Shown one piece after another: positions 1-6,334 of a stretch of DNA of 7,215 bases (the stretch's first letter is position 1; each line of letters starts with the position of its first letter). This DNA is from Pseudomonadota bacterium (lineage in GTDB: Bacteria > Pseudomonadota > Alphaproteobacteria > Acetobacterales > Acetobacteraceae). The stretch lies in contig JAJZVE010000229.1 of NCBI GenBank assembly GCA_021845835.1, positions 1 to 7,215 on the forward strand, read 5' to 3'. The position numbers and the translations under genes are program-made. The notes under the pieces are model-generated. The model was not told the origin of the DNA. It was given only the letters and a program-made list of their open reading frames with translations, and searched no databases.

Positions 1-1
1 G

Positions 2-214
2 CGCAAGCTGCTAGCGGAGGCGTTCGCCCGTGCGCGGGAAATTCTCGAGCGCAACCTCCCGCTGCTTGACCGTAGCGCCAAGGAGCTTCTGGCCAAGGAG
101 ACGTTCGGCGTCGCGGAGCTCAAGGCGATCGGGGATCAGGTCCAGGAACCCCCTACCGATAATGGTCTGCGGGTGGCGGCGATCAGCGCCGCCCGACCGG
201 ACGGGGGAGCCTGA
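2..214 (+). CDS. ftsH: FtsH-like ATP-dependent zinc metalloprotease, C-terminal fragment (5' end outside window)
   Basis: Only the last 70 residues are present; the frame is open from base 2 and stops with TGA at 212-214. The start of the fragment (RKLLAEAFARAREILERN) followed by LLDRSAKELLAKETF matches the helical C-terminal part of the FtsH peptidase domain, which in the family reads roughly 'A..IL..N...L..LA..LLE.ETL'. FtsH is a membrane-anchored hexameric AAA+ protease that extracts and degrades misfolded membrane proteins and some regulators. The AAA+ module and the HEXXH zinc site lie upstream, outside the window, so activity cannot be judged. The tail after the conserved helix is short and ends in a low-complexity Ala/Pro/Gly segment. 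The gene converges on the EamA gene with 9 bases between stop codons. Confidence is good for the family; whether this is the housekeeping FtsH or an accessory paralogue is unknown. Confidence 0.82.
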   Translation, partial: RKLLAEAFARAREILERNLPLLDRSAKELLAKETFGVAELKAIGDQVQEPPTDNGLRVAAISAARPDGGA

Positions 215-223
215 GCAGGGCGC

Positions 224-1135
224 TCACTTGCCTGGCAGGTGGCGGACGCTATCTGAAGGGCGATCGACCTCCCGCTGGATCAGCAGGAGGCCGATCGCTG
301 TCATCGCCAGCCCGCTCAGCGCCGGAAAGCTCACGGGCTCATTGAAATACGCGACGCCGATCGCGAATCCGATGAATGGTACCAGGAAGCTGAAGCCGTT
401 CGCCCGGCTGAACGGAACCCGTTCCAGCAGCATGAACCAGAGCCAGTAGGCGGCCGCGGTGCCGAACAGCGCCAGGGCCAGAAGGCTCGCCAGAAAGGTC
501 GGGGACCAGGTGATCGCCGCGGGACGCTCGCGAAGCATGGCCATGATGCCGAGAGGTAGAGCCCCGAACAAGGTTTGCGCCGCCATAGCCACCAGCATAT
601 CGACCTGACCGGCAAGCCGCGTGATCAGAACATTGCCTGCGGCCACGCCAAGCGCCGCGAGACAGATATACGTTAGGCCCCAGGCGAAGCCCGCTCGCCC
701 CGCGCCGAATTGCGGAGCGCTGATGACGACGATCCCGAGAAACCCAAGTACCAAACCCAGCCGTTGCCAACGGTGCAGCCGCTCGCCCAAGACGAAATAG
801 GCCAGGATGGCGGCGATCAGTGGCTGCATGCCGGCGATGACCGTCGCCAAGCCCGGTGGGACCGACGGCTCGGCGTTGAACATACCAAGAAAGCCGAGGG
901 TGGTAATAGAGACTCCGACCGCCGCCAACGTGCCCCAGACTCTGAGATCCCGCGGCAGGGGACGATGCAGCAAGGCGCTCAGAAGCGCGAGCGCTGCTCC
1001 CGCCACCAGGGCCCGCAGGGCAGCGAAGAGCAGTGGTGGCGCGAACGGGCGTCCAACCGCGATCAGCGGGTAGCAGGCGGCCCATAAAATCATGACGCCG
1101 AGCAGGGCGACCACGTGCCAGGGACGCATTGCCAT
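224..1135 (-). CDS. EamA/DMT-superfamily transporter, 10 TM
   Basis: A 303-residue, very hydrophobic protein with about ten predicted membrane spans arranged as two EamA repeats (roughly residues 7-140 and 150-285). Typical DMT signatures are visible: LWAACYPLI in TM1, the segment FNAEPSVPPGLATVI..MQPLIAAILAYFVLGERL ending the first repeat, and FNEPVSFPALSGLAMTAIGLLL ending the second. The family exports small metabolites, amino acids or toxic compounds across the inner membrane; the substrate cannot be read from sequence. I chose ATG at 1135, giving a usual family length and a short cytoplasmic N-terminus. A GTG at 1186 in the same frame would overlap the htrA stop as GTGA and add 17 residues. 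Neither start has a convincing Shine-Dalgarno sequence, so coupling to htrA translation is likely. It is the last gene of the minus-strand cluster. Confidence 0.85.
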   Translation of the reverse strand: MAMRPWHVVALLGVMILWAACYPLIAVGRPFAPPLLFAALRALVAGAALALLSALLHRPLPRDLRVWGTLAAVGVSITTLGFLGMFNAEPSVPPGLATVIAGMQPLIAAILAYFVLGERLHRWQRLGLVLGFLGIVVISAPQFGAGRAGFAWGLTYICLAALGVAAGNVLITRLAGQVDMLVAMAAQTLFGALPLGIMAMLRERPAAITWSPTFLASLLALALFGTAAAYWLWFMLLERVPFSRANGFSFLVPFIGFAIGVAYFNEPVSFPALSGLAMTAIGLLLIQREVDRPSDSVRHLPGK

Positions 1136-1182
1136 CGTTGCGACCGGCGCCGCCGCACCCTGTTGATCGAGGCGGTGCGGGT

Positions 1183-2313
1183 TCACTGCCTGGCCGCCGT
1201 CAGGAGCAGCTTCGTCGCCGCGCGTGTGCCGTTGTGCAGATACGCGATCACCGCCGTCGTTCCAGGCCGGAGAAGATGCAGAAGCGCGTGCAACTGGTTC
1301 GCCCAAACCACGATCCGGTCATTGACCGCGAGCGGGATATCGCCTGGCTTAGGCCCAGGCTCTCCCGCCGGGGAACCAAGCGCGACGGCGGTGATCATGG
1401 CACCCGCCGGCAACTCCGCTTGCAGTCCAGCCGGCATCGCTGCCGGGTGATCAGCCACTGAAACGCCCAGATGGCCCCCCATCACCTTGCCGGAGCGCAG
1501 AAACTGATCGGCCACGCTGCGCGCCATGGTGATGGGAAGGGCGAAGCCCATGCCGACATTGCCGCCCCCCCGGACCGATATCACGGAATTGATCCCTATC
1601 AGTCGGCCTTGGCCGTCGATCAGCGCGCCGCCCGAATTACCCGGATTGATGGCGGCATTGGTCTGGATGAAGTCCTCGAAGCCCTCGATGCCGAGGCCAC
1701 TGCGGCCCAGCGCGCTGACAATCCCGAAAGTCGTGGTCTCGCCGAGGCCGAACGGATTGCCGATCGCGACCACATAATCGCCGATTTCGACTGCATCCGA
1801 ATTGCCCAGCGACAACGAGACGAGGCTCGGCGCGTTGATCCTGAGTAGCGCGATGTCGGCAGCCGGGTCGGTGCCGATCAGCCTGGCATCGAGGGGGCGA
1901 CCGTCGGCAAGGGCGACGCTGATCCGTGCTGCCCGACGGACGAGATGGTAGTTGGTGAGGATGAGCCCTCGGACCTTATCGATGACGACGCCGGAGCCTG
2001 CCCCGGTCGCCTGGCGTGCCGCTGATCCCTCACGGCCCGAATATTGCCGGAACCGCGCATCGGGCGAGAACGGGTTGGCTTCCGCGGGTGCCGGCGCCAG
2101 CACTGTCACGCTGACCACCGCCGGCATCGCTGCGCGCAGTATCGGTGCCACGATCGGCAGCCCACCTGCCTCCGCCGACGCCGCAGGCGGCATCGGGGCG
2201 ATCGGGGCCGAAAGCGGCGGTCCTGGGAGCGGCGGGGGTGGGCGCCACAGCCACCAATCGGTTGTCACACCAACGGCGAGCAGGGTGGCAAACACTGCGA
2301 TCCTCCGCGTCAT
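1183..2313 (-). CDS. htrA: HtrA/DegP-family periplasmic serine protease with one PDZ domain
   Basis: The protein has 376 residues. Residues 1-23 form a signal peptide or signal anchor, followed by a proline-rich linker (about 25-45). The trypsin-like domain spans about 55-270 with a complete triad: His123 in LTNYHLV, Asp153 in DPAADIALL and Ser227 in NPGNSGGAL. IGNPFGLG and TNAAINPGNSGG are classic HtrA motifs. One C-terminal PDZ-like domain (about 278-372) includes GAMITAVALGSPA and KPGDIPLAVND. A single PDZ domain and possible membrane anchor resemble DegS-type or short HtrA proteins more than two-PDZ DegP. Such enzymes degrade or refold damaged periplasmic proteins, or cleave anti-sigma factors. 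The usual TNNHV around the catalytic His is TNYHL here. The ATG is fixed by a strong ribosome site four bases upstream. It lies 89 bases downstream of the channel-like gene and leads into the EamA gene. Confidence 0.94.
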   Translation of the reverse strand: MTRRIAVFATLLAVGVTTDWWLWRPPPPLPGPPLSAPIAPMPPAASAEAGGLPIVAPILRAAMPAVVSVTVLAPAPAEANPFSPDARFRQYSGREGSAARQATGAGSGVVIDKVRGLILTNYHLVRRAARISVALADGRPLDARLIGTDPAADIALLRINAPSLVSLSLGNSDAVEIGDYVVAIGNPFGLGETTTFGIVSALGRSGLGIEGFEDFIQTNAAINPGNSGGALIDGQGRLIGINSVISVRGGGNVGMGFALPITMARSVADQFLRSGKVMGGHLGVSVADHPAAMPAGLQAELPAGAMITAVALGSPAGEPGPKPGDIPLAVNDRIVVWANQLHALLHLLRPGTTAVIAYLHNGTRAATKLLLTAARQ

Positions 2314-2317
2314 TGGT

Positions 2318-2324
2318 CCTCCTT
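2318..2324 (-). promoter_or_regulatory. Shine-Dalgarno of the htrA-like gene
   Basis: On the minus strand AAGGAGG is followed by ACCA and the ATG at 2313. This near-perfect anti-16S match fixes the start and suggests efficient initiation independent of the gene before it. The 89-base gap 2314-2402 is otherwise without a recognisable hairpin or promoter. Confidence 0.85.
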
Positions 2325-2402
2325 GCGCAATCGGCGGCGTGATCGCGTGGCTAGATCGGCGTGCGGCGCTACGGATTGATCCAGGTCAACGCACCCGCGG
2401 CG

Positions 2403-3473
2403 CTATGGCCCCCACGACGCGAGTTGCCAGTTGGCCGCGATGTCCTCGCCCGGCACCCATGGCGGCAAGGCCAGCAGGAACACGGCCCCGAGCGCCTCGG
2501 CAGCGGGCTCGTACAAGGCCCGATATTCGGTCAGTTTCGCTTCGACGATAGAATCTCTCGACAGGTACGCGCCTGTCCCGGCCAGGGCCTCGATCAGCTG
2601 TCCGAACCCGCCCGCCGGCAGCCGTTCCCGATGCGACGGCGGTTGCGCCCCGAAAATCGCGGCAGTGTGCACCAACGCATGCCGCCCCGCGGCGAAAGTG
2701 AAGCCTGCCTGGTCGCGCAGTGTCCCCTCGGCACCCAGCATCAGCAGCGCGCTCGCGTCCATCATGGCGGTCAATGCGCCGAGCCAGGATTGGTTCGCAT
2801 GCTGGGAGCGAAAATAGGCCAGCATCGGATAGGACAAGTGGCTCTGCAGCAGATCGAGAGCCCATTCCTCCCAGCCCGCGAGCCGTGTCTCCAGCCGGTC
2901 TGGGTTGCTGCCGGCGCGGAGTAGAAACCCGACTGCGGTGGGCGGGGATCCTGCCCGAGCGTCAAGCAGCAGGATGCGAAGCTCGCGGCTCGCGTAGGAT
3001 TGATAGAGCGCGGGCAGGTAGCCGATCACCAAGCCGAGGAAGCTGAGGCCGGTGCCGGCTTCGACCACCATGAGATCGCGCGCGAGCGGTATCTGTGGTG
3101 GGCTCGCGCCAAGGGTGAAAAAGCTGGCGGCGCTGAAATAGAGCTCGGTCGCGAAGCCGGCAGACGCCACCCCGCCGGCCCGGACGATGGAAAATTGCAG
3201 GAGGGCGAAGGCCAAGATCAGGCCCGACGCCCAGGCTCCAAGCAGCACGAGCAGAACGAGGGGGCCATAGATGCCGAGCCAACCCTGCCGCCTGCGATCC
3301 GGACAGGCGATCCGCACGATGCTAGCGAACAGGCGCCAGCCGCCGCCGAGCAAGGTGCGGCTCAGCAATGGGATAGCGCGTGCATGGCGGGCGACCACCA
3401 CGGTCTGGATCGCATCTGTCAGCACCAGGATCAGCAGGCCAATGCCAAGAACCGCTTCACCGATCCGCAGCAT
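2403..3473 (-). CDS. Ion-channel-fold (potassium channel family) membrane protein with a non-canonical pore loop
   Basis: A 356-residue protein with an N-terminal membrane span (about 5-28), a second (about 67-95), a re-entrant loop candidate (about 108-126) and a third span (about 133-158), then a soluble, mostly helical C-terminal half of about 195 residues. The order TM, pore loop, TM ending in VVEAGTGLSFLGLVIGYLPALYQSY resembles the bacterial two-TM potassium channel (Ion_trans_2) group. The loop reads SFFTLGASPPQ (about 117-127), where relatives would carry a T-x-G-Y/L-G-D type filter, so potassium selectivity is doubtful. RAGSPPTA after the last span looks like a conserved linker. The ATG at 3473 is chosen because AGGGGAG lies four bases upstream; a TTG at 3494 has no such support. 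The gene overlaps the kinase gene by 17 bases, implying co-translation. Family assignment is moderately sure, function is not. Confidence 0.75.
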   Translation of the reverse strand: MLRIGEAVLGIGLLILVLTDAIQTVVVARHARAIPLLSRTLLGGGWRLFASIVRIACPDRRRQGWLGIYGPLVLLVLLGAWASGLILAFALLQFSIVRAGGVASAGFATELYFSAASFFTLGASPPQIPLARDLMVVEAGTGLSFLGLVIGYLPALYQSYASRELRILLLDARAGSPPTAVGFLLRAGSNPDRLETRLAGWEEWALDLLQSHLSYPMLAYFRSQHANQSWLGALTAMMDASALLMLGAEGTLRDQAGFTFAAGRHALVHTAAIFGAQPPSHRERLPAGGFGQLIEALAGTGAYLSRDSIVEAKLTEYRALYEPAAEALGAVFLLALPPWVPGEDIAANWQLASWGP

Positions 3474-4884
3474 CCGGCTCCCCTGCGTCGCCAATCACGT
3501 CCGTGCCGCCCCACGGCAGGCGCAACTCCGCCTGGAGGCCCCCGCCAGGCCGATCGGCGAGAATAATATCTCCGCTATTGGCGATCGCCGCGGCCCGGGC
3601 GATAGCCAGCCCCAGCCCCACGCCGCCGGTGTCGCGGCTGCGCGAGGGGTCAAGCCGGTGGAACGGTTCGAACACAGCCTGCCGCTCCGCTTGCGGAATG
3701 CCCGGACCGCGGTCCTCCACGACAACACGCGCCGCATCGCGCGACGCCCGCACGCTCACCTCCGCGGCGCCGGCGTAGCGGATCGCGTTGTCGATCAGAT
3801 TGCCGACCGCCCGGCGCAACGCCATCGGCCGGCAGTCGAGCACCACGGGCTCGGAGGCGACCAGGCGCACCGGCCGGCCGGCGTCGGCCAGATCATCGAC
3901 CATGGCGCCGACCAGCGCGGCGAGATCGGTTCTCTTGCGCGGCTCGCTCGCCGCCTCGTCGCGCGCCAGCTGCAGCGTCGCCGCGATCATGGCTTCCAAC
4001 TCGAAGATGGTACCCAGCATGCGGTCCCGCTCCTCGCCCTCGGCGAGGGCCTCGGTGCGGAGCCGCAACAGGGTAAGCGGGGTGCGCAGATCATGCGATA
4101 GCGCCGCCAGCAAGCGGGTGCGCGCCGCGATCACTCCTTGCACGCGCCTTTGCATCCCGTTGAAGGCGCGGGCGGCCTCGCGCATTTCGACACTGCCCGC
4201 CTCGGCGATCGGCGGCGAGTTGACGTCGTGACCGAGCCGGTCAGCGGCACCGGCCAGCAGCGCCAGCGGTGCTGTCACCCGACGCGTCGCCCACACCGAG
4301 CTCAGGAGCACGATCGCCGCCATGCTGGCGAGTGCTGCGAGAAAACGCCAGGAGGCCGGCGCAGCTGCCTCCGGTAAGGTCGCGGCGAAGCTGAGCCACT
4401 GTCCGTCGTCGAGACGCATCGTCGCGCTGAGGGTGCGCCAGCGCACGAAATCCCCCATCATCGACGCCGCCATCGGCATCGCGTGCATCATCCCGCCGCC
4501 CGGCGGCGGCATGAAGGTGGCCCCACGTACAGCAACCCGTAAGCTGTGGGCCAGCGCCGGGGGCAGCTGTACGGCAAGGGCCGCCGCGATCCTCCGTGCG
4601 GCATCGCTCGGAGGCAGCGCGGGAGCTGTCGTATCGAGACTGACACGCAACGTCGCATCGGATGCGGCGGCAACGATGCGGGCACGCCACACCGGCGGGG
4701 CCTCGTCGATCAGGCGGGCCAGGTTGGCGATACGCTGGGTGGCGGCAAACCCACCAAGAGCGCGTACCGCTGCCTGACGATCGGCGGCGAAGATCCAGGT
4801 CCCCGCGACATAGGAGACCGCAAGGCCGGCGAAGAGGATCGCCAGCATCTGCGCGAACAATGTGCGCGGTACCAGCCGGATCAC
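3457..4884 (-). CDS. EnvZ/CpxA-type sensor histidine kinase with Met-rich periplasmic loop
   Basis: The protein has 475 residues. TM1 lies at about 8-32, a periplasmic sensor region at about 33-178, TM2 at about 179-198 and HAMP at about 199-251. The HisKA dimerisation domain carries the H-box LSHDLRTPL with phospho-accepting His264. The HATPase domain has an N-box NLIDNAIRY (362-370), G1 DRGPGIP (391-397), F-box FEPFHR (405-410) and G2 GGVGLGLAIAR (420-430). All catalytic motifs are intact, so it should autophosphorylate and act on the neighbouring regulator. The sensor region includes an unusual Met/His-rich stretch (about 125-143: Met at 125, 132, 133, 136, 138, 142, 143 and His134), which suggests soft-metal binding, by inference. 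The gene starts with GTG overlapping the regulator stop as GTGA; GGTGGAG six bases upstream serves as ribosome site. The final 15 residues past the kinase domain overlap the channel-like gene. Confidence 0.95.
   Translation of the reverse strand: MIRLVPRTLFAQMLAILFAGLAVSYVAGTWIFAADRQAAVRALGGFAATQRIANLARLIDEAPPVWRARIVAAASDATLRVSLDTTAPALPPSDAARRIAAALAVQLPPALAHSLRVAVRGATFMPPPGGGMMHAMPMAASMMGDFVRWRTLSATMRLDDGQWLSFAATLPEAAAPASWRFLAALASMAAIVLLSSVWATRRVTAPLALLAGAADRLGHDVNSPPIAEAGSVEMREAARAFNGMQRRVQGVIAARTRLLAALSHDLRTPLTLLRLRTEALAEGEERDRMLGTIFELEAMIAATLQLARDEAASEPRKRTDLAALVGAMVDDLADAGRPVRLVASEPVVLDCRPMALRRAVGNLIDNAIRYAGAAEVSVRASRDAARVVVEDRGPGIPQAERQAVFEPFHRLDPSRSRDTGGVGLGLAIARAAAIANSGDIILADRPGGGLQAELRLPWGGTDVIGDAGEPDAADR
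3478..3484 (-). promoter_or_regulatory. Shine-Dalgarno deciding the start of the channel-like gene
   Basis: AGGGGAG on the minus strand sits four bases before ATG 3473-3471, inside the 3' end of the kinase coding sequence. It favours this ATG over the upstream in-frame TTG at 3494. Confidence 0.7.
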
Positions 4885-5603
4885 GTCTTCTCCACCTTCG
4901 CGGCCAACAGGTAGCCGCCGCCCCAGACGGTCTTGATGAGTACGGGCTGGGCAGGATCCCGCTCGAGCTTGCGCCGCAGCCGGCTCACCTGGGTGTCGAT
5001 GCTGCGATCGAAGGCAGTGGCGGCGCGGCCGCGCGCGAGGTCCAGAAGCTGCTCACGGCTCAATACCCGTTGCGGACGTTCCACCAGCGCGATCAGGAGG
5101 TCGTACTCGCCGGTGCTCAGCGGGACAGTGACGCCATCCTCGCGCAAGAGGTCCCGGGCTTCGGTGTTCAAGGTCCAGCGGTCGAAGCGATAGCACGCCG
5201 GGTGCGGCGCCGGAGGTGCGTCTGCCGCCGTCGCGCGGCTGCGCCGTAGCACAGCACGGATGCGGGCGATCAATTCACGGCTGCCGAACGGCTTAGGCAG
5301 ATAGTCGTCGGCGCCGAGTTCGAGGCCGATCACTCGGTCCACCTCTTCGCCCTTGGCTGTCAGCATGATGATCGGGATGTCGCTCTCCGCACGCACCGAG
5401 CGGCAGAGCGAAAGCCCATCCTCCCCGGGCAACATGAGGTCAAGCAGAATGAGATCGATCCGGCTATCCGCCAGGGCCTTGCGCATGGCGCGACCATCGG
5501 CCACCGCGGTGGCTCGGAACCCTTCCCGGGTCAGGGCGCGGGCCACGAGGTCGCGGATTTCCCGGTGGTCATCCACGATCAGGATGTGCGATGCGGCGTC
5601 CAT
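4881..5603 (-). CDS. OmpR/PhoB-family response regulator
   Basis: The protein has 240 residues. The receiver domain (about 5-117) has the acidic pair Asp11/Asp12, phospho-acceptor Asp55 (LILLDLMLPGEDG), Thr82 (MLTAK) and Lys104 (YLPKPF). The winged-helix DNA-binding domain (about 137-235) shows LSTGEYDLLIALVERPQRVLS, the recognition-helix segment RSIDTQVSRLRRKLE and the wing IKTVWGGGYLL. These are standard for OmpR-type transcription factors activated by phosphotransfer from the kinase encoded immediately downstream. The ATG at 5603 starts the domain at its normal place; an upstream in-frame extension is Pro-rich and unlike the family. No Shine-Dalgarno precedes this ATG (the bases before it are CTATCTTTCCGTTC on the minus strand), so a leaderless or weakly initiated transcript is possible. 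It is the first gene of the minus-strand cluster and divergent from the Spy-like gene, its probable target. Confidence 0.95.
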   Translation of the reverse strand: MDAASHILIVDDHREIRDLVARALTREGFRATAVADGRAMRKALADSRIDLILLDLMLPGEDGLSLCRSVRAESDIPIIMLTAKGEEVDRVIGLELGADDYLPKPFGSRELIARIRAVLRRSRATAADAPPAPHPACYRFDRWTLNTEARDLLREDGVTVPLSTGEYDLLIALVERPQRVLSREQLLDLARGRAATAFDRSIDTQVSRLRRKLERDPAQPVLIKTVWGGGYLLAAKVEKT

Positions 5604-5646
5604 GAACGGAAAGATAGGCGGACGAGCCGGGCGCGTGGGAGGAAAT

Positions 5647-5666
5647 ATGTGACCGGATGTGTCCGC
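5647..5666 (+). promoter_or_regulatory. Candidate response-regulator box: tandem 10-bp direct repeat
   Basis: ATGTGACCGG is followed directly by ATGTGTCCGC, identical at 8 of 10 positions, giving ATGTG-N5-ATGTG. OmpR-family regulators bind as head-to-tail dimers to direct repeats with about one helical turn between half-sites, so the geometry fits the regulator encoded 44 bases away. It lies upstream of the candidate Spy-like promoter, where an activator would sit, and within the leader or promoter zone of the regulator gene, where autoregulation could occur. The binding partner is inferred. Confidence 0.5.
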
Positions 5667-5684
5667 CGGCTGATTTGGCAAAGC

Positions 5685-5713
5685 CTGACACAACTCTCCC
5701 CGCATCGGAAAAA
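5685..5713 (+). promoter_or_regulatory. Weak candidate sigma-70-type promoter for the Spy-like gene
   Basis: CTGACA (5685-5690) matches the -35 consensus TTGACA at five of six bases. Seventeen bases on is GAAAAA (5708-5713), a poor -10 match. A poor -10 is common at activator-dependent promoters, and the direct repeat would be centred roughly 60 bases before the predicted start. This is a guess from spacing only. Confidence 0.25.
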
Positions 5714-5773
5714 CTCTAGCCACACACGGAGCCCAGATAGGCTGCGTGGCGGGTCAGAGACCGCCCGAGGCAC

Positions 5774-5780
5774 AGGAGAG
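5774..5780 (+). promoter_or_regulatory. Shine-Dalgarno of the Spy-like gene
   Basis: AGGAGAG four bases before ATG 5785 fixes this start, which also begins a textbook signal peptide. An ATG-free in-frame extension upstream is therefore not used. Confidence 0.8.
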
Positions 5781-5784
5781 AACG

Positions 5785-6306
5785 ATGAAGACGATCACCA
5801 AGGGCATCGCGGTCGCCGGGATGCTGGTCGCGCTGGGCGCCGGTGGGTGGCAGGCGCTGGCTGCCGGGCCCGGGATGCAGGGCGCCGGTCCGGGCACTGG
5901 GCCGGGAGCGATGGGCGCCGGTATCATGGGCGGGGCGATGATGCGGGGCGGCATGATGGCGGGCAGCTTCGCCGATCCGGCCACCCGGCTGCCGGCCTGG
6001 AAGAGCGATATCGGCATCCGCCCCGACCAGGAGACCGCCTGGACCACCTACGCCGGGGCCGTGAAGGAGATCACGGCGAAGCTGCAGGCGGGCCACCGCG
6101 CGATGGCCGGGGCGACGGTGCGTGACATGACGGCGCTGCAGCCGTTGTGCCAGCAGCAGGCGGCGTCGTTCACCGCGCTGCGGCAGGCGGCGACCACTCT
6201 GCTCGGCAGCCTGGACGCCAACCAGGTGTCGCGGGCCCAGGCCGTCCTTCCTGGTCTCGCCTTTCGCGGCGGGATGGGCGGGATGATGGGTGGGCGGATG
6301 ATGTGA
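5785..6306 (+). CDS. Secreted Met-rich Spy/CpxP-like (LTXXQ-type) periplasmic protein
   Basis: The protein has 173 residues. MKTITKGIAVAGMLVALGAG followed by WQALAA is a signal peptide with likely cleavage after Ala26 or Ala27. The mature protein has a Gly/Met-rich N-terminal arm (28-60, seven Met, including MMRGGMM), a helical core (about 70-158) and a Gly/Met-rich C-terminus (GGMGGMMGGRMM, 162-173). In the core, IRPDQETAWTTYAGAVKEI and LDANQVSRAQAVLPGL sit where Spy/CpxP-family proteins carry LTxxQ-like motifs. The mature part holds 14 Met, one His (104) and one Cys (122). The family comprises periplasmic chaperones and stress-signal modulators, some linked to copper or zinc stress. Divergent placement from the two-component system suggests it is regulated by, and may feed back on, that system. 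Family assignment is fairly good; metal binding is inference. Confidence 0.8.
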   Translation: MKTITKGIAVAGMLVALGAGGWQALAAGPGMQGAGPGTGPGAMGAGIMGGAMMRGGMMAGSFADPATRLPAWKSDIGIRPDQETAWTTYAGAVKEITAKLQAGHRAMAGATVRDMTALQPLCQQQAASFTALRQAATTLLGSLDANQVSRAQAVLPGLAFRGGMGGMMGGRMM

Positions 6307-6312
6307 CCACTG

Positions 6313-6334
6313 CCGCCGGTGCGACATCCGGCGG
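6313..6334. terminator. Hairpin 1 downstream of the Spy-like gene
   Basis: CCGCCGG (6313-6319) and CCGGCGG (6328-6334) form a perfect 7-bp stem with an 8-base loop, starting six bases after the TGA. There is no U-tract, so it may protect the mRNA 3' end or assist termination rather than terminate alone. Confidence 0.5.

Larger units (their letters stand above)
5604..5784. promoter_or_regulatory. Divergent intergenic regulatory region between response regulator and Spy-like gene
   Basis: These 181 bases must hold the promoters for both the minus-strand cluster and the plus-strand Spy-like gene. Visible elements are the tandem repeat at 5647-5666, a TGTGTC/GACACA inverted pair (5658-5663 and 5687-5692), and an AACTCT pair 20 bases apart (5692-5697 and 5712-5717). 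No strong sigma-70 consensus promoter is evident on the minus strand. Confidence 0.7.

Noticed and set aside
225..241. Small hairpin at the ftsH/EamA convergence as a terminator
   Set aside because: Only six pairs including one G-U, inside the EamA 3' end, with no U-tract.
1952..2551. Long plus-strand open frame of 199 codons
   Set aside because: It lies opposite the htrA-like gene and the end of the channel-like gene, with Arg/Ala/Gly-rich product typical of antisense frames in high-GC DNA; the minus-strand proteins have full family motifs.
3474..3494. TTG start seven codons upstream for the channel-like gene
   Set aside because: The ATG at 3473 has AGGGGAG at correct spacing, while the TTG has no ribosome site and lies deeper inside the kinase gene.
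3271..4101. Long plus-strand open frame of 276 codons
   Set aside because: It is antisense to the kinase and the channel-like gene, with composition unlike a folded protein and no ribosome site; it is explained by GC-rich codon structure.
5638..5652. GGAGG followed by ATGTGA, a start-stop element on the plus strand
   Set aside because: Intriguing as a minimal upstream element, but it lies before any plausible plus-strand promoter for the Spy-like gene and overlaps the direct repeat; probably chance.
5604..5723. N-terminal extension of the response regulator by 40 residues
   Set aside because: The added residues are Pro-rich and precede the normal receiver start; the stretch also contains the tandem repeat, which fits a regulatory region.
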